Positions 1-8,297 of a stretch of DNA of 64,000 nucleotides are shown piece after piece. The first letter of the stretch is position 1. Each line of letters starts with the position of its first letter. Under the pieces are notes generated by a model. That model was not told where the DNA came from. It did not search any database and was given only the letters and a program-made list of their open reading frames with translations. The stretch lies in assembly GCF_028688795.1 (NCBI RefSeq), contig NZ_JAQTXM010000011.1:62001-126000 (forward strand). Reading direction: 5' to 3'. Origin of the DNA: Rhodoferax sp. GTDB taxonomy: Bacteria > Pseudomonadota > Gammaproteobacteria > Burkholderiales > Burkholderiaceae_C. Made by a program: the position numbers and the translations under genes.

Positions 1-698
1 ACGTGGGGGTCGTCTACCAGCACCTCACCAATGTCGCGTTGGCCAATCAGCAGTTCCAACAAGCCTTCAGGTGCGTCACCAAAACGCGCCAGCGCACGTT
101 TGGCAATCGCCAGAGTCGCCAAGGCGGTGAGCGGCGTCTTTTCAGACGGTTTCCAGACCACCGAATCGCCACACACCAGCGCCAGCGCCGCGTTCCAGCA
201 CCACACCGCCACAGGAAAATTGAAGGCTGAGATCACGCCACACACGCCCAGCGGGTGCCAGGTTTCCATCATGCGGTGCTCGGCACGTTCGGTGGCAATG
301 GTCATGCCGTACAACTGGCGCGACAGGCCCACGGCAAAGTCGCAGATGTCGATCATCTCTTGCACCTCGCCCGCGCCCTCAGATGGCACCTTGCCCGCTT
401 CCAGTGTTACCAACAAACCCAGATCGACCTTGGCCGCGCGCAGCTCTTCGCCTAACAGACGCACCAGCTCACCCCGGCGCGGCGCGGGCACATCACGCCA
501 AACCAGAAAGGCCGCCTGGGCGCGAGCGATGGCCCGCGTGGCTTCTGCCGCCGTGGTTTGCGGCAAATGGGCAATGGTGTCGCCCGTGATGGGCGAGCGC
601 ACGGCCAGCGTGCCGCCGGTGTAAGCCGCACGCGGCACACCCAGGCGTTGCAGCAACTGGTCAACTTCGGCGGGGAGGGTGGCATTGGCTTGTGACAT
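1..698 (-). CDS. amaB: Aldehyde dehydrogenase, ALDH7/AmaB type (5' part only)
   Basis: The first 232 codons of a gene that runs off the left edge. The protein starts MSQANATLPAEVDQLL and continues with the N-terminal NAD-binding half of an aldehyde dehydrogenase: a W-HPLGVCGVISAFNFPVAVW stretch, a VVWKPSEKTPLTA stretch (the Lys of the WKPSE motif contacts NAD phosphate/ribose) and a LLIGQRDIGE segment. The W-PLG-GVISAFNFP pattern is typical of family 7 (L-piperidine-6-carboxylate / alpha-aminoadipic semialdehyde dehydrogenase, lysine or pipecolate catabolism). The catalytic Cys and Glu lie beyond the window, so family is firm but substrate is inference. It is divergent from the LysR gene at 901, which may regulate it. 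Confidence 0.85.
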   Translation of the reverse strand, partial: MSQANATLPAEVDQLLQRLGVPRAAYTGGTLAVRSPITGDTIAHLPQTTAAEATRAIARAQAAFLVWRDVPAPRRGELVRLLGEELRAAKVDLGLLVTLEAGKVPSEGAGEVQEMIDICDFAVGLSRQLYGMTIATERAEHRMMETWHPLGVCGVISAFNFPVAVWCWNAALALVCGDSVVWKPSEKTPLTALATLAIAKRALARFGDAPEGLLELLIGQRDIGEVLVDDPH

Positions 699-900
699 GG
701 CAAGGGGTAAAGGTAAAGAGACCTTGAATATCCCCGATTCCCGCACGCTTGTATAGCGAAAAATTGGAAGAACTTCATGTGAAAATGGAATGAACCAGGT
801 CCCACATAGGTTTACCTCTGAAGGCCTCTAACGCTTTTGTCTACTGGGCTACAGACGAATCATTGATCTGTCACTTATTTATATTTCATTCCAAAGGTGC

Positions 901-1824
901 ATGACCATGTTTCGCAAAACTTTTCTGCCACCGGTGGCTGACCTGCTGGCTTTTGAAGCTGCCGCGCGTCATACCAGCATGTCGCGTGCGGCCGAAGAGC
1001 TGCATTTGACACAAAGCGCGGTATCACGCCAGATCCGCCAACTAGAGGGACAACTCGGCATGGCCCTGTTTCACCGCGTGCGCCAGCGCGTGGTGCTGAC
1101 CGATGCTGGCCGGGTCTACGCCTCTGACGTGCGCGCGGTGTTGCAGCAGCTTTCAGCCGCCACCCAAAAAACCATGGCCTGGTCTGACGGCGCGGGGCTG
1201 TTGAATCTGGCAGTGCTGCCCACGCTGGGGACGCGCTGGCTGATTCCCCGCCTAGGCGATTTTGCGGCACGCTACCCAGACGTGACTGTGAACATGGCCG
1301 CACGCAGCGAGCCGTTTGACTTCTCCCTGGTGCCACTGGACGCCGCCATCCACTTTGGCGCGCCACACTGGGCTGGTGCGGTATGTGAATATTTGATGCA
1401 CGAACAGGTGGTGCCACTGTGCAGCCCCGGCTACCGGGCCCAACACAGCATCACGCAGTTGCAGGACTTGGCAAGGGTCGTACTGCTGCAGCAAACCACC
1501 CGCCCTACCCAGTGGGCAGACTGGCTGGAACAGGTTGGCGCTGCTGGCGTGCATGCGTTGCGCGGGCCGCGCTTTGAGCAATTCGCCATGATCGCGCAGG
1601 CCGCAGTGTCTGGCCTGGGCGCTGCGCTGCTGCCGCGTTTTTTGGTCGAGACCGAAATTGCCTCGGGCGCGCTGGTCGAGTTGTTCCCCCAGGCATTGAC
1701 CAGCACCGACGCCTATTACTTGGTCTACCCCGAGTCGCGCGCTCAAGCGCCGCTGGTGCGCGCGTTTCGCGACTGGGTTCTGGGGCAGTGTGGGGGCGGG
1801 TTATGCTATGTATTAAATAGCTAA
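901..1824 (+). CDS. LysR-family transcriptional regulator (GcvA-like)
   Basis: A 307-residue protein of normal LysR length. Residues about 10-65 form the winged helix-turn-helix (LLAFEAAARHTSMSRAAEEL, then LTQSAVSRQIRQLEGQLG), and about 95-300 form the periplasmic-binding-like effector domain. The opening FLPPVADLLAFEAAARH is typical of the GcvA/AmpR-like subgroup. AAAGG ends 9 bases before a second ATG at 907 and only 3 before the ATG at 901, so 907 may be the true start. The gene is divergent from the ALDH7 gene with about 200 bases between them, the usual arrangement for a LysR protein and its target. The effector is unknown. Confidence 0.9.
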   Translation: MTMFRKTFLPPVADLLAFEAAARHTSMSRAAEELHLTQSAVSRQIRQLEGQLGMALFHRVRQRVVLTDAGRVYASDVRAVLQQLSAATQKTMAWSDGAGLLNLAVLPTLGTRWLIPRLGDFAARYPDVTVNMAARSEPFDFSLVPLDAAIHFGAPHWAGAVCEYLMHEQVVPLCSPGYRAQHSITQLQDLARVVLLQQTTRPTQWADWLEQVGAAGVHALRGPRFEQFAMIAQAAVSGLGAALLPRFLVETEIASGALVELFPQALTSTDAYYLVYPESRAQAPLVRAFRDWVLGQCGGGLCYVLNS

Positions 1825-1851
1825 TTGCGCTTGTATCAATTGGCTTATAGG
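1811..1851 (+). repeat. Dispersed intergenic repeat, copy A (degenerate)
   Basis: The sequence overlapping the LysR stop codon (TTAAATAGCTAATTGCGCTT followed by a GTATCAA-GGCTTATAGG tail) resembles the better copies at 30491, 31471 and 43101. The shared elements are the half-palindrome AATAGCT and the TTGCGCTTGTAT block. The LysR reading frame ends inside it. Confidence 0.5.
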
Positions 1852-1861
1852 ATGATTTTTC

Positions 1862-3346
1862 CTACAACCCCAGGGTCTGCCAAACCTGCTCTACCCGCGC
1901 CGTTACCTCAGCGTTCATGGTCAAGGGCTTGCCCCATTCGCGGCTGGTCTCGCCGGGCCATTTGTTCGTGGCGTCGATGCCCATCTTGCTACCCAAGCCA
2001 CTCACTGGCGAGGCGAAGTCGAGGTAATCAATTGGTGTGTTGTCGGCCAGCAATGTGTCGCGCGTCGGGTCAACGCGGGTGGTGATGGCCCAGATCACAT
2101 CAGCCCAGTCGCGCACATTCACGTCGTCATCCACCACCACGATGAACTTGGTGTACATGAACTGGCGCAGAAAACTCCAGATGCCAAACATGACACGCCG
2201 CGCGTGGCCGGGGTAGGCTTTCTTGATGCTAACCACCGCCATGCGGTAGCTGCAGCCTTCGGCGGGCAAGTAAAAGTCGGTGATCTCGGGGTACTGGCGC
2301 TGCAAGAGCGGCACAAACAACTCGTTCAAGGCCAGCGCCAGCATGGCGGGCTCGTCCGGCGGCTTGCCGGTGTAGGTGGAGTGGTAAATGGGCTCGCGCC
2401 GCATGGTGATGCGGTCGATAGTGAACACCGGGAACTCTGCGGTCTCGTTGTAGTAGCCGGTGTGGTCGCCAAACGGGCCTTCCAGGGAGTGCTCAAAGCC
2501 GCTTTTGTGATTGGCGTCGGGGTAAATGTGGCCTTCCAGCACGATCTCGGCAAAGGCAGGCACGCGCAATTCACTGCCCAGCGCCTTGACCAGTTCGGTG
2601 CGGCTGCCGCGCAGCAAGCCGGCAAACTGGTATTCGCTTAAAGAATCCGGCACTGGGGTGACGGCGCCCAGGATGGTGGCCGGGTCGGCACCAAGTGCCA
2701 CACACACCGGGTAAGGTTGGCCGGGGTTTTGCAGGGCGTGGTCCCTGAAGTCAAGGGCACCGCCACGATGCGGCAGCCAGCGCATGATGACTTTGTTGCG
2801 TGTCAGAACTTGCTGGCGGTAAATGCCCAGGTTTTGCCGCGCCTTGTGTGGGCCTTTCGTTATCACCAGACCCCAGGTGATGAGCGGTGCCACGTCGCCC
2901 GGCCAGCAGTGCTGAATGGGCAGGCGGGCCAAATCCACGTCGGCACCTTCCCATACGATTTCCTGACACGGCGCGCTGCGCAATTCTTTGGGTGCCATGG
3001 CCCACAGTGTTTTGACCAGGCTGCCCAAGCCGATGAATTCTTTGAAGCCTTTGGGAGCCTCTGGCTCCTTGAGTGAGGCCAGCACATGGCCAAACTGGCG
3101 CAATTCGCTGACATCATTCACGCCCATGCCCAGGGCCACGCGGCGGGTCGTGCCAAACAGGTTGCCCAGCACAGGGGTGCTGTGGCCGGTGGGGTGCTCA
3201 AACAGCAGGGCCGGGCCCCCCGCGCGCAGCACTTTGTCACACAGCGCGGTCATTTCAAGGTGCGGGGACACCTCGGGCTGCACACGCTTGAGCTCGCCCA
3301 GATGTTCCAGCTGAGCGATGAATTCACGCAGGTCACGGTAGGCCAT
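1862..3346 (-). CDS. ubiD: 4-hydroxy-3-polyprenylbenzoate decarboxylase UbiD
   Basis: 494 residues, the normal UbiD length. UbiD uses prenylated FMN, made by UbiX, to decarboxylate the polyprenylated hydroxybenzoate intermediate of ubiquinone synthesis. The start [22 protein letters not shown] is characteristic. Visible motifs include [15 protein letters not shown], the GIYRQQVL segment, and [11 protein letters not shown] carrying the acidic/arginine region near the active site, followed by [20 protein letters not shown]. It is the last gene of a same-strand run ubiU-ubiV-ubiT-ubiX-ubiD and lies 39 bases after ubiX. In that gap is a GGGGT-CTG-ACCCC hairpin followed by T-rich sequence. Confidence 0.97.
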   Translation of the reverse strand: MAYRDLREFIAQLEHLGELKRVQPEVSPHLEMTALCDKVLRAGGPALLFEHPTGHSTPVLGNLFGTTRRVALGMGVNDVSELRQFGHVLASLKEPEAPKGFKEFIGLGSLVKTLWAMAPKELRSAPCQEIVWEGADVDLARLPIQHCWPGDVAPLITWGLVITKGPHKARQNLGIYRQQVLTRNKVIMRWLPHRGGALDFRDHALQNPGQPYPVCVALGADPATILGAVTPVPDSLSEYQFAGLLRGSRTELVKALGSELRVPAFAEIVLEGHIYPDANHKSGFEHSLEGPFGDHTGYYNETAEFPVFTIDRITMRREPIYHSTYTGKPPDEPAMLALALNELFVPLLQRQYPEITDFYLPAEGCSYRMAVVSIKKAYPGHARRVMFGIWSFLRQFMYTKFIVVVDDDVNVRDWADVIWAITTRVDPTRDTLLADNTPIDYLDFASPVSGLGSKMGIDATNKWPGETSREWGKPLTMNAEVTARVEQVWQTLGL

Positions 3347-3361
3347 CAGCTTGTTTCCAAA

Positions 3362-3385
3362 AAATTAATTGGGGTCTGACCCCCG
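3362..3385 (-). repeat. Short GGGGTC palindrome between ubiX and ubiD
   Basis: GGGGTCTGACCCC can fold with 5-bp arms. On the coding strand it is followed by AATTAATTTTTT just before the ubiD start. It could be a weak attenuator or a REP-like palindrome. Similar TTGGGGACAG half-elements occur at 5541 (before ubiV) and 37211 (before metX). Confidence 0.35.
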
Positions 3386-3973
3386 TTATGGGAAACCGGT
3401 CCAGCGCGGTGCATCTGGTTGCGGCAAGCCCAACAGGTCAATGACGCGGCTCACGGTGTGGTCGATCATTTCGGCGATGGTTTGCGGGCGGTGGTAAAAG
3501 CCGGGCACCGGCGGAAAGATGATGCCGCCCATTTCGGTCACGCTGGTCATGTTGCGCAGGTGCGCCAGATTCAAGGGCGTTTCACGCACCATCAAAATCA
3601 GCCGGCGTCGTTCCTTGAGCATCACATCTGCGGCGCGGGTGATCAAGTTGTCTGACAGGCCATGCGCCACCGCAGCCAGCGTTCGCATGGAGCAGGGCGC
3701 GATGACCATGCCATCACACTGAAATGAGCCGCTGGCAATGTTGGCCCCTACGTCATGAATCGGGTGCAGCACATCGGCCAGGTCTTCAAGGTGGTTCTGC
3801 GTCATGTCCAGCTCTTGCTGCAGGTTCAGCCAACCCCCATGCGACACCACCAAATGGGTGCGCACTTGGCCCATGGCACGCAACACCTCCAGTAGCCGAA
3901 CGCCATACACCGCGCCGCTGGCGCCCGAGATGGTGACGATGATGCGTTTTGGGCGGTTTTCTGATGCTTGCAT
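3386..3973 (-). CDS. ubiX: Flavin prenyltransferase UbiX
   Basis: 195 residues from the chosen start. UbiX attaches a dimethylallyl group to FMN to make the cofactor used by UbiD. The N-terminal RIIVTISGASGAVYGVRLL is the flavin-binding Rossmann-like signature. VIAPCSMRTLAAVAHGLSDN and RRLILMVRETPLNLAHLRNM are the conserved active-site segments. An upstream in-frame ATG would add 22 poorly conserved residues (MYRLCWYQ...), so I start at MQASENRPKR, which gives the usual family length. It lies directly upstream of its partner ubiD and downstream of ubiT on the same strand. Confidence 0.95.
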   Translation of the reverse strand: MQASENRPKRIIVTISGASGAVYGVRLLEVLRAMGQVRTHLVVSHGGWLNLQQELDMTQNHLEDLADVLHPIHDVGANIASGSFQCDGMVIAPCSMRTLAAVAHGLSDNLITRAADVMLKERRRLILMVRETPLNLAHLRNMTSVTEMGGIIFPPVPGFYHRPQTIAEMIDHTVSRVIDLLGLPQPDAPRWTGFP

Positions 3974-4063
3974 GAGGCGTGATGATTGAGGGGTCTTGAG
4001 TTTTCGTGGGGTCGACTGATACCAACACAGCCGGTACAAATCGGCCCTACAAATACGCTTTTT

Positions 4064-4558
4064 CTAACGCGGCCGAAGGCCACCCAACAGGGACTTGAAA
4101 TGTTCACGGGCTTGCGTCAGCACATGGCGCGGGTGCAGCTGCGTCAAGCTGAACACCGGCAGTTCAATGGCATCAATGGTATTTTTCACCAACAGGCCCA
4201 GTTCGGTGTCGCCTTCCATGGCCAGGCGGCGGTTGAAGAACAGGGTGTCGGGGTCTTCCTGGCGACGCGCCAGCAGCAAAAAATCATGCGCACTGGCGCT
4301 GATGGTAAGGTCGGCCCCGCCCGCGTTTTGGCAGGCGACAAAGCGGGCGTTTTTCCACTCGAAGTCAAACGCCCACTTTGCATCGGTTACACGCAAACGC
4401 AGCTTTTTACCGGTGAGCATTTGCGTCACATCGGGTGCCAGTTGTTTGGCAAGGGCGACATTCAAGGCGGTCACAAACAACAGGGAGCCGGGGTAGCCAG
4501 GCAGGCGGCCCAGCATGGCCCCCAGCGGGGGCGGAATCACAAACGGTTTGGCGGTCAT
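4064..4558 (-). CDS. ubiT: Ubiquinone biosynthesis accessory factor UbiT (SCP2 domain)
   Basis: 164 residues forming one SCP2-type sterol-carrier domain (about 35-130: LAPDVTQMLTGKKLRLRVTDAKWAFDF, then GGADLTISASAHDFLLLARR and DPDTLFFNRRLAMEGDTELGL). UbiT (YhbT) binds lipid and is needed, with the U32 proteins UbiU and UbiV, for oxygen-independent ubiquinone synthesis in Escherichia coli and other proteobacteria. The C-terminal part (DAIELPVFSLTQLHPRHVLTQ) is also family-like. It sits 60 bases after ubiV. The adjacency to ubiU, ubiV, ubiX and ubiD makes the assignment secure. Confidence 0.93.
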   Translation of the reverse strand: MTAKPFVIPPPLGAMLGRLPGYPGSLLFVTALNVALAKQLAPDVTQMLTGKKLRLRVTDAKWAFDFEWKNARFVACQNAGGADLTISASAHDFLLLARRQEDPDTLFFNRRLAMEGDTELGLLVKNTIDAIELPVFSLTQLHPRHVLTQAREHFKSLLGGLRPR

Positions 4559-4618
4559 GTTATGTGTTCTTTCCAGAAGTCATGGATTGGAAATGCATGG
4601 TGATCGATCGTGTCATCG

Positions 4619-5524
4619 CTAGGCAGGAGCAAGGTTTTCTGCCACTTGTTCCAGTCCGGGCCTGCCGTACCAATAGCCATTGCAAGATTTCTCGGGCATC
4701 AGGTTGTTCAGTTCAATGTTGGCGGCTACGACATCCAGCTCGCGGTGCAGCACGCCATGAAACAGCTCAATGATGCGCACCGTGTGTCGCGACTGCGGGC
4801 TGATGCGCGCCACATCCACGCCCATGGTGTGCATGGCGGCCAACTCCGGCAGCAGGTTGTGCACGCGGGCCGATTGGGTCTGGATGCCGTTGAGCACCAA
4901 AAATTCTTCGTCTTCCTGCGTGCGCATCAACAAGCCATCGGGGTGGTTCATGCATTTGAACTGACAATCGTCCTTGGGCAGATTGCAGTGGCGCGCGGTA
5001 AAGCAGCGTGCAGAAAACGCCAGCGGCATGCGACCATAGGCAAACACCTCGGTTTGCACGCTGGCAGGGCAACCGGCCAGTAGCAGCGCCAGGTCGTCTC
5101 GGCCCATTTCCAGCGGCATCACCCAGCGGTGCACGCCCAACGCGGCCATCCACTGCAGCGTGGGCAGGTTGTAAATGTTCAGGTGCGGGCCGGCCACAAA
5201 CGGGGCTTTGCCCTCCAGGCAATGCACCGCGCCCACGTCATTGGCCTCCACCATGAATTGACCATTGGCGGCGATTTTGTGTAGCACCGCCACGTCCGCC
5301 CCCGATTCGATCAGCACCTGGGTGGACAGCACCACTTCTTTGCCAGCGTCTCGCAGGGCGGTGGCGATGTCCAGCCAGTCGTTCAGCCGCACCTCGTGGC
5401 GGCGTGAACACACTGCTTCGCCCAGGTAAACAATGTCCATCGGGCTGGCGGCCACGGCTGCGTAAAAGGCCAGCACCTCGTCGCGCGGCCAGTAGTACAG
5501 GATGGGGCCTAAAGCTAATTTCAC
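4619..5524 (-). CDS. ubiV: UbiV, U32-family Fe-S protein of anaerobic ubiquinone synthesis
   Basis: 301 residues starting at a GTG codon preceded by AAAGGAAG at good spacing. An in-frame ATG 13 codons earlier lacks a ribosome-binding site and adds non-conserved residues. UbiV forms a heterodimer with UbiU that hydroxylates the ubiquinone ring without O2. Four cysteines expected to ligate a 4Fe-4S cluster are visible: one in the EAVCSRRHEVR segment and three in the RCFTARHCNLPKDDCQFKC cluster. The start VKLALGPILYYWPRDEV and the U32 barrel fit the family. It lies 38 bases after ubiU. Confidence 0.94.
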   Translation of the reverse strand: MKLALGPILYYWPRDEVLAFYAAVAASPMDIVYLGEAVCSRRHEVRLNDWLDIATALRDAGKEVVLSTQVLIESGADVAVLHKIAANGQFMVEANDVGAVHCLEGKAPFVAGPHLNIYNLPTLQWMAALGVHRWVMPLEMGRDDLALLLAGCPASVQTEVFAYGRMPLAFSARCFTARHCNLPKDDCQFKCMNHPDGLLMRTQEDEEFLVLNGIQTQSARVHNLLPELAAMHTMGVDVARISPQSRHTVRIIELFHGVLHRELDVVAANIELNNLMPEKSCNGYWYGRPGLEQVAENLAPA

Positions 5525-5562
5525 GGAACTTCCTTTAATCAGTTGGGGACAGCGCAAATCCA

Positions 5563-6579
5563 CTATTTCCAGGGCCGGTGATAGGCACCCAGCGTGTGTT
5601 GCTGGCCTTCGGCGACCTTGTCCAGGTCACTGATCCAGGCCGGCTTGGCGGTGTAGCGCTCGGGGTTGTCACGGCAGTTGTCGATGGCAGCGCGCCACAC
5701 CTTGGTGACCTGCGCCACATACGCCGGGCTGCGCTGGCGACCTTCGATCTTGATGGCGCGCACGCCGATTTTCATCAACTCCGGCAACAGAGACAAAGTG
5801 TTGAGGCTGGTGGGCTCTTCAATGGCGTAGTAATTATGGTCATCACCCACGTCAAAGCGGCCTTTGCACAGCGTTGGGTATCCAGCGTTTTCGCCGGGCG
5901 CGTAGCGGTCAATCAGCACACCATTCAGACGCGACTCGCGGCCCTGCGGCGTCTCCACCCAGCGCACCGCTTTGGGCGGCGAACACACGCCGTTGGTGTT
6001 GGGCGCTTCGCCGGTCACGTAGCTTGAGAGCGCACAGCGGCCTTCCACCATCACGCACAGGCTACCAAAGCCAAACACCTCGATCTCAACGGGCGACTTT
6101 TGCAGCACCTGCTCCACCTGAGTCAGTGACAGCACACGCGGCAGCACGGCACGCGCAATGCCAAAGTGCTGGTAATAAAAGTCCAACGCCTCGTAGTTGG
6201 TGGCCGAGCCTTGTACCGACAAATGCAGACGCAACTGCGGCTGATGTTTAACGGCGTAAGCCATCATGCCGGGGTCGGCCAGGATGACGGCATCCACCCC
6301 ACTGTGCGCAGCCCTGTCAACGGCGCGCTGCCACAAGTCAGCCTTGGCCGCCTGCGGGTAGGTGTTGAGCGCAACAAACACCTTGCGGCCGCGGTCATGC
6401 GCATAACGAATGCCCGCCTCAATGGCGGCTTCGTCAAAGTTCAGCCCCGCAAAGTTGCGCGCATTGGTGGCGTCACGGAAACCCAGGTAGACACAATCAG
6501 CGCCGTTGTCCACAGCCGCTTTGAGCGCTGGCAAACTACCGGCTGGGCAAACCAGTTCAAAAAGAGGTCCATTTTTCAT
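5563..6579 (-). CDS. ubiU: UbiU, U32-family Fe-S protein of anaerobic ubiquinone synthesis
   Basis: 338 residues, close to the 331 of E. coli UbiU. The opening ELVCPAGSLPALKAAVDNGA is the classic U32 start, and VYLGFRDATNARNFAGLNF follows. The cluster-binding cysteines are visible in FGSLCVMVEGRCALSSYVTG, NTNGVCSPPKAVRW and YPTLCKGRF. The C-terminal IEGRQRSPAYVAQVTKVWR is the U32 signature region. It is the first gene of the ubiUVTXD run, and no other same-strand gene lies within 59 bases upstream except the stop of the sensor kinase gene. Confidence 0.95.
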   Translation of the reverse strand: MKNGPLFELVCPAGSLPALKAAVDNGADCVYLGFRDATNARNFAGLNFDEAAIEAGIRYAHDRGRKVFVALNTYPQAAKADLWQRAVDRAAHSGVDAVILADPGMMAYAVKHQPQLRLHLSVQGSATNYEALDFYYQHFGIARAVLPRVLSLTQVEQVLQKSPVEIEVFGFGSLCVMVEGRCALSSYVTGEAPNTNGVCSPPKAVRWVETPQGRESRLNGVLIDRYAPGENAGYPTLCKGRFDVGDDHNYYAIEEPTSLNTLSLLPELMKIGVRAIKIEGRQRSPAYVAQVTKVWRAAIDNCRDNPERYTAKPAWISDLDKVAEGQQHTLGAYHRPWK

Positions 6580-6638
6580 GCGGCGAAGGTATCAGACCTC
6601 GCCAGAAACATCGATGATGTAGGTCAACTTTTCCGCCA

Positions 6639-8297
6639 TTAGGCGCTGTGTTTTTTGGGCAAAACCACGGTAAACGTGCTGCCTTTTCCGATCTCACTCG
6701 TGACGTCAATTCGGCCGTTGTGCTTTTTCACAATGCCATAGGCCACCGACAAGCCCAGCCCAGTGCCCTGCCCCACCGGCTTGGTGGTAAAAAAAGGCTC
6801 AAAAATGCGCGCCAGGTTCTCGGGCTTGATGCCACGGCCGGTATCTTGCACCTGAACCCAAACGGTGCTGTCGTCTTGCCCGGTGCGCAGGGTGATGGTG
6901 CCCTGCGTTTCAATCGCATGCGAGGCATTCACCAGCAAATTCATGAACACCTGGTTGACCTGGAATGCAAAGCACTCAATGGGTGCAATACCGGCAAACT
7001 CCTTGACCACGGTGGCTTTGTATTTGAGCTCGTTCCAGACCACGCGCAAGGTGCTCTCCAACCCCGTTTCCAGGTTGGCCCACTGGCGTTCTGACTCATC
7101 GACATGCGAGAAATTCTTCAAGTCTTGCACGATGCGTGTTACACGCTTGAGCCCGTCCAGGGAATCATCCAGCAGTGACACGATGTCGCCCTGCAAAAAA
7201 TCAAAATCAGCGGCAGCTTTTAACTGCTTGATCTGCTGCACCACGGTCTGTGGCAGCCCGCCTTCGGCTTGCTCGTAAAACAGCAGGAGTTTCAGCATGT
7301 CCATGACATAACGCTGCAACGAACCCAAATTGGAATTGACAAACGCCACCGGGTTATTGATCTCATGCGCCACGCCGGCCGCGAGCTGCCCAATGGACGC
7401 CATGCGTTCGGACTGAAGCAACTGGTTTTGCGCCTCTTCCAGCCGCTTGATCAAAATGGCCTGGCTGTGCTTTTCTTGCTGTAGCGTCTCATTGACCGCA
7501 TGCAGGTCTGCCGTCCGGGCCCGTACCCGCTCCTCCAGCAGGTCACGTGACTCACGCAAAGATTTTTCGGCCAGCGTGCGGTCTGTGATGTCCTGAATAC
7601 CAAACACACGGCCGATGATTTGTTCGCCCAAATACTGCGGGCGCGACGTCACCTCATACACGCTGCCTTCGCGGTGGTGCAGCAGGTCTTGCGTCTCGCC
7701 GCTGTCCACAATGGCGCCAAACCGGGCGCGCAACTGCTCGGACTCAATGACCTGTGCCACCACGAAGTCAAGAATCCGGGCGTCGTCATTCGACGCCAGC
7801 AAGGCGTCAGAAATACCCCACATCTTGCCAAACAGGTGGTTCATGCTGGCAATGTGCCCTTGCCAGTCAATCACCAGAATGCCGTTGCCAGTGGACTCCA
7901 GGGTGGCACGCAACTGCGACAGGGTGTGCGCCAGTACATCTTCTGTTTTTCGCTCATTTTGCGTCAACACAGACCGCACCAGCAGCATTGGTACGCCATC
8001 ATGGTCAAGCAGTTTGATGGACTTACTGACCGTCAGCAACTCACCATCGGCGCGCAAATACTGCCCTTCCTGACTCTGGACTTCAAGGTACTCACCCGCC
8101 CGCACATCTTCCCAATAAAAGATGTCCTGCAACGCGCTTTCAACGTCGGTGATCGTCATGCCCTGCAGCTTCGCCAGCGGGTAGCCCAGGGTGTTGACCA
8201 CGGGCGCATTGGCCATCTCGATCTGCAGGGTGGTCGGGTTGACCAACATCAACATCTCGGTACTGTTGTCCAGCATAAGCCTGGCCAGGTCCGTCAT
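6639..8297 (-). CDS. PAS-domain sensor histidine kinase (soluble)
   Basis: 552 residues with no membrane segment or signal peptide. About 5-110 and 125-245 are two PAS domains (MLVNPTTLQIEMANAPVV; GILVIDWQGHIASMNHLFGK with a following PAC, VFGIQDITDRTLAEKSL). About 245-300 is a coiled coil. The HisKA phosphorylation site is in QLAAGVAHEINNPVAFVN, and the HATPase domain has DTGRGIKPENLARIFEPFF and GTGLGLSVAYGIVKKHNG. It overlaps the upstream HD-GYP gene by 4 bases (ATGA), implying coupled translation. It has no receiver domain, so its partner must be supplied elsewhere, or the HD-GYP protein is part of the same route. The signal is unknown. Confidence 0.9.
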   Translation of the reverse strand: MTDLARLMLDNSTEMLMLVNPTTLQIEMANAPVVNTLGYPLAKLQGMTITDVESALQDIFYWEDVRAGEYLEVQSQEGQYLRADGELLTVSKSIKLLDHDGVPMLLVRSVLTQNERKTEDVLAHTLSQLRATLESTGNGILVIDWQGHIASMNHLFGKMWGISDALLASNDDARILDFVVAQVIESEQLRARFGAIVDSGETQDLLHHREGSVYEVTSRPQYLGEQIIGRVFGIQDITDRTLAEKSLRESRDLLEERVRARTADLHAVNETLQQEKHSQAILIKRLEEAQNQLLQSERMASIGQLAAGVAHEINNPVAFVNSNLGSLQRYVMDMLKLLLFYEQAEGGLPQTVVQQIKQLKAAADFDFLQGDIVSLLDDSLDGLKRVTRIVQDLKNFSHVDESERQWANLETGLESTLRVVWNELKYKATVVKEFAGIAPIECFAFQVNQVFMNLLVNASHAIETQGTITLRTGQDDSTVWVQVQDTGRGIKPENLARIFEPFFTTKPVGQGTGLGLSVAYGIVKKHNGRIDVTSEIGKGSTFTVVLPKKHSA

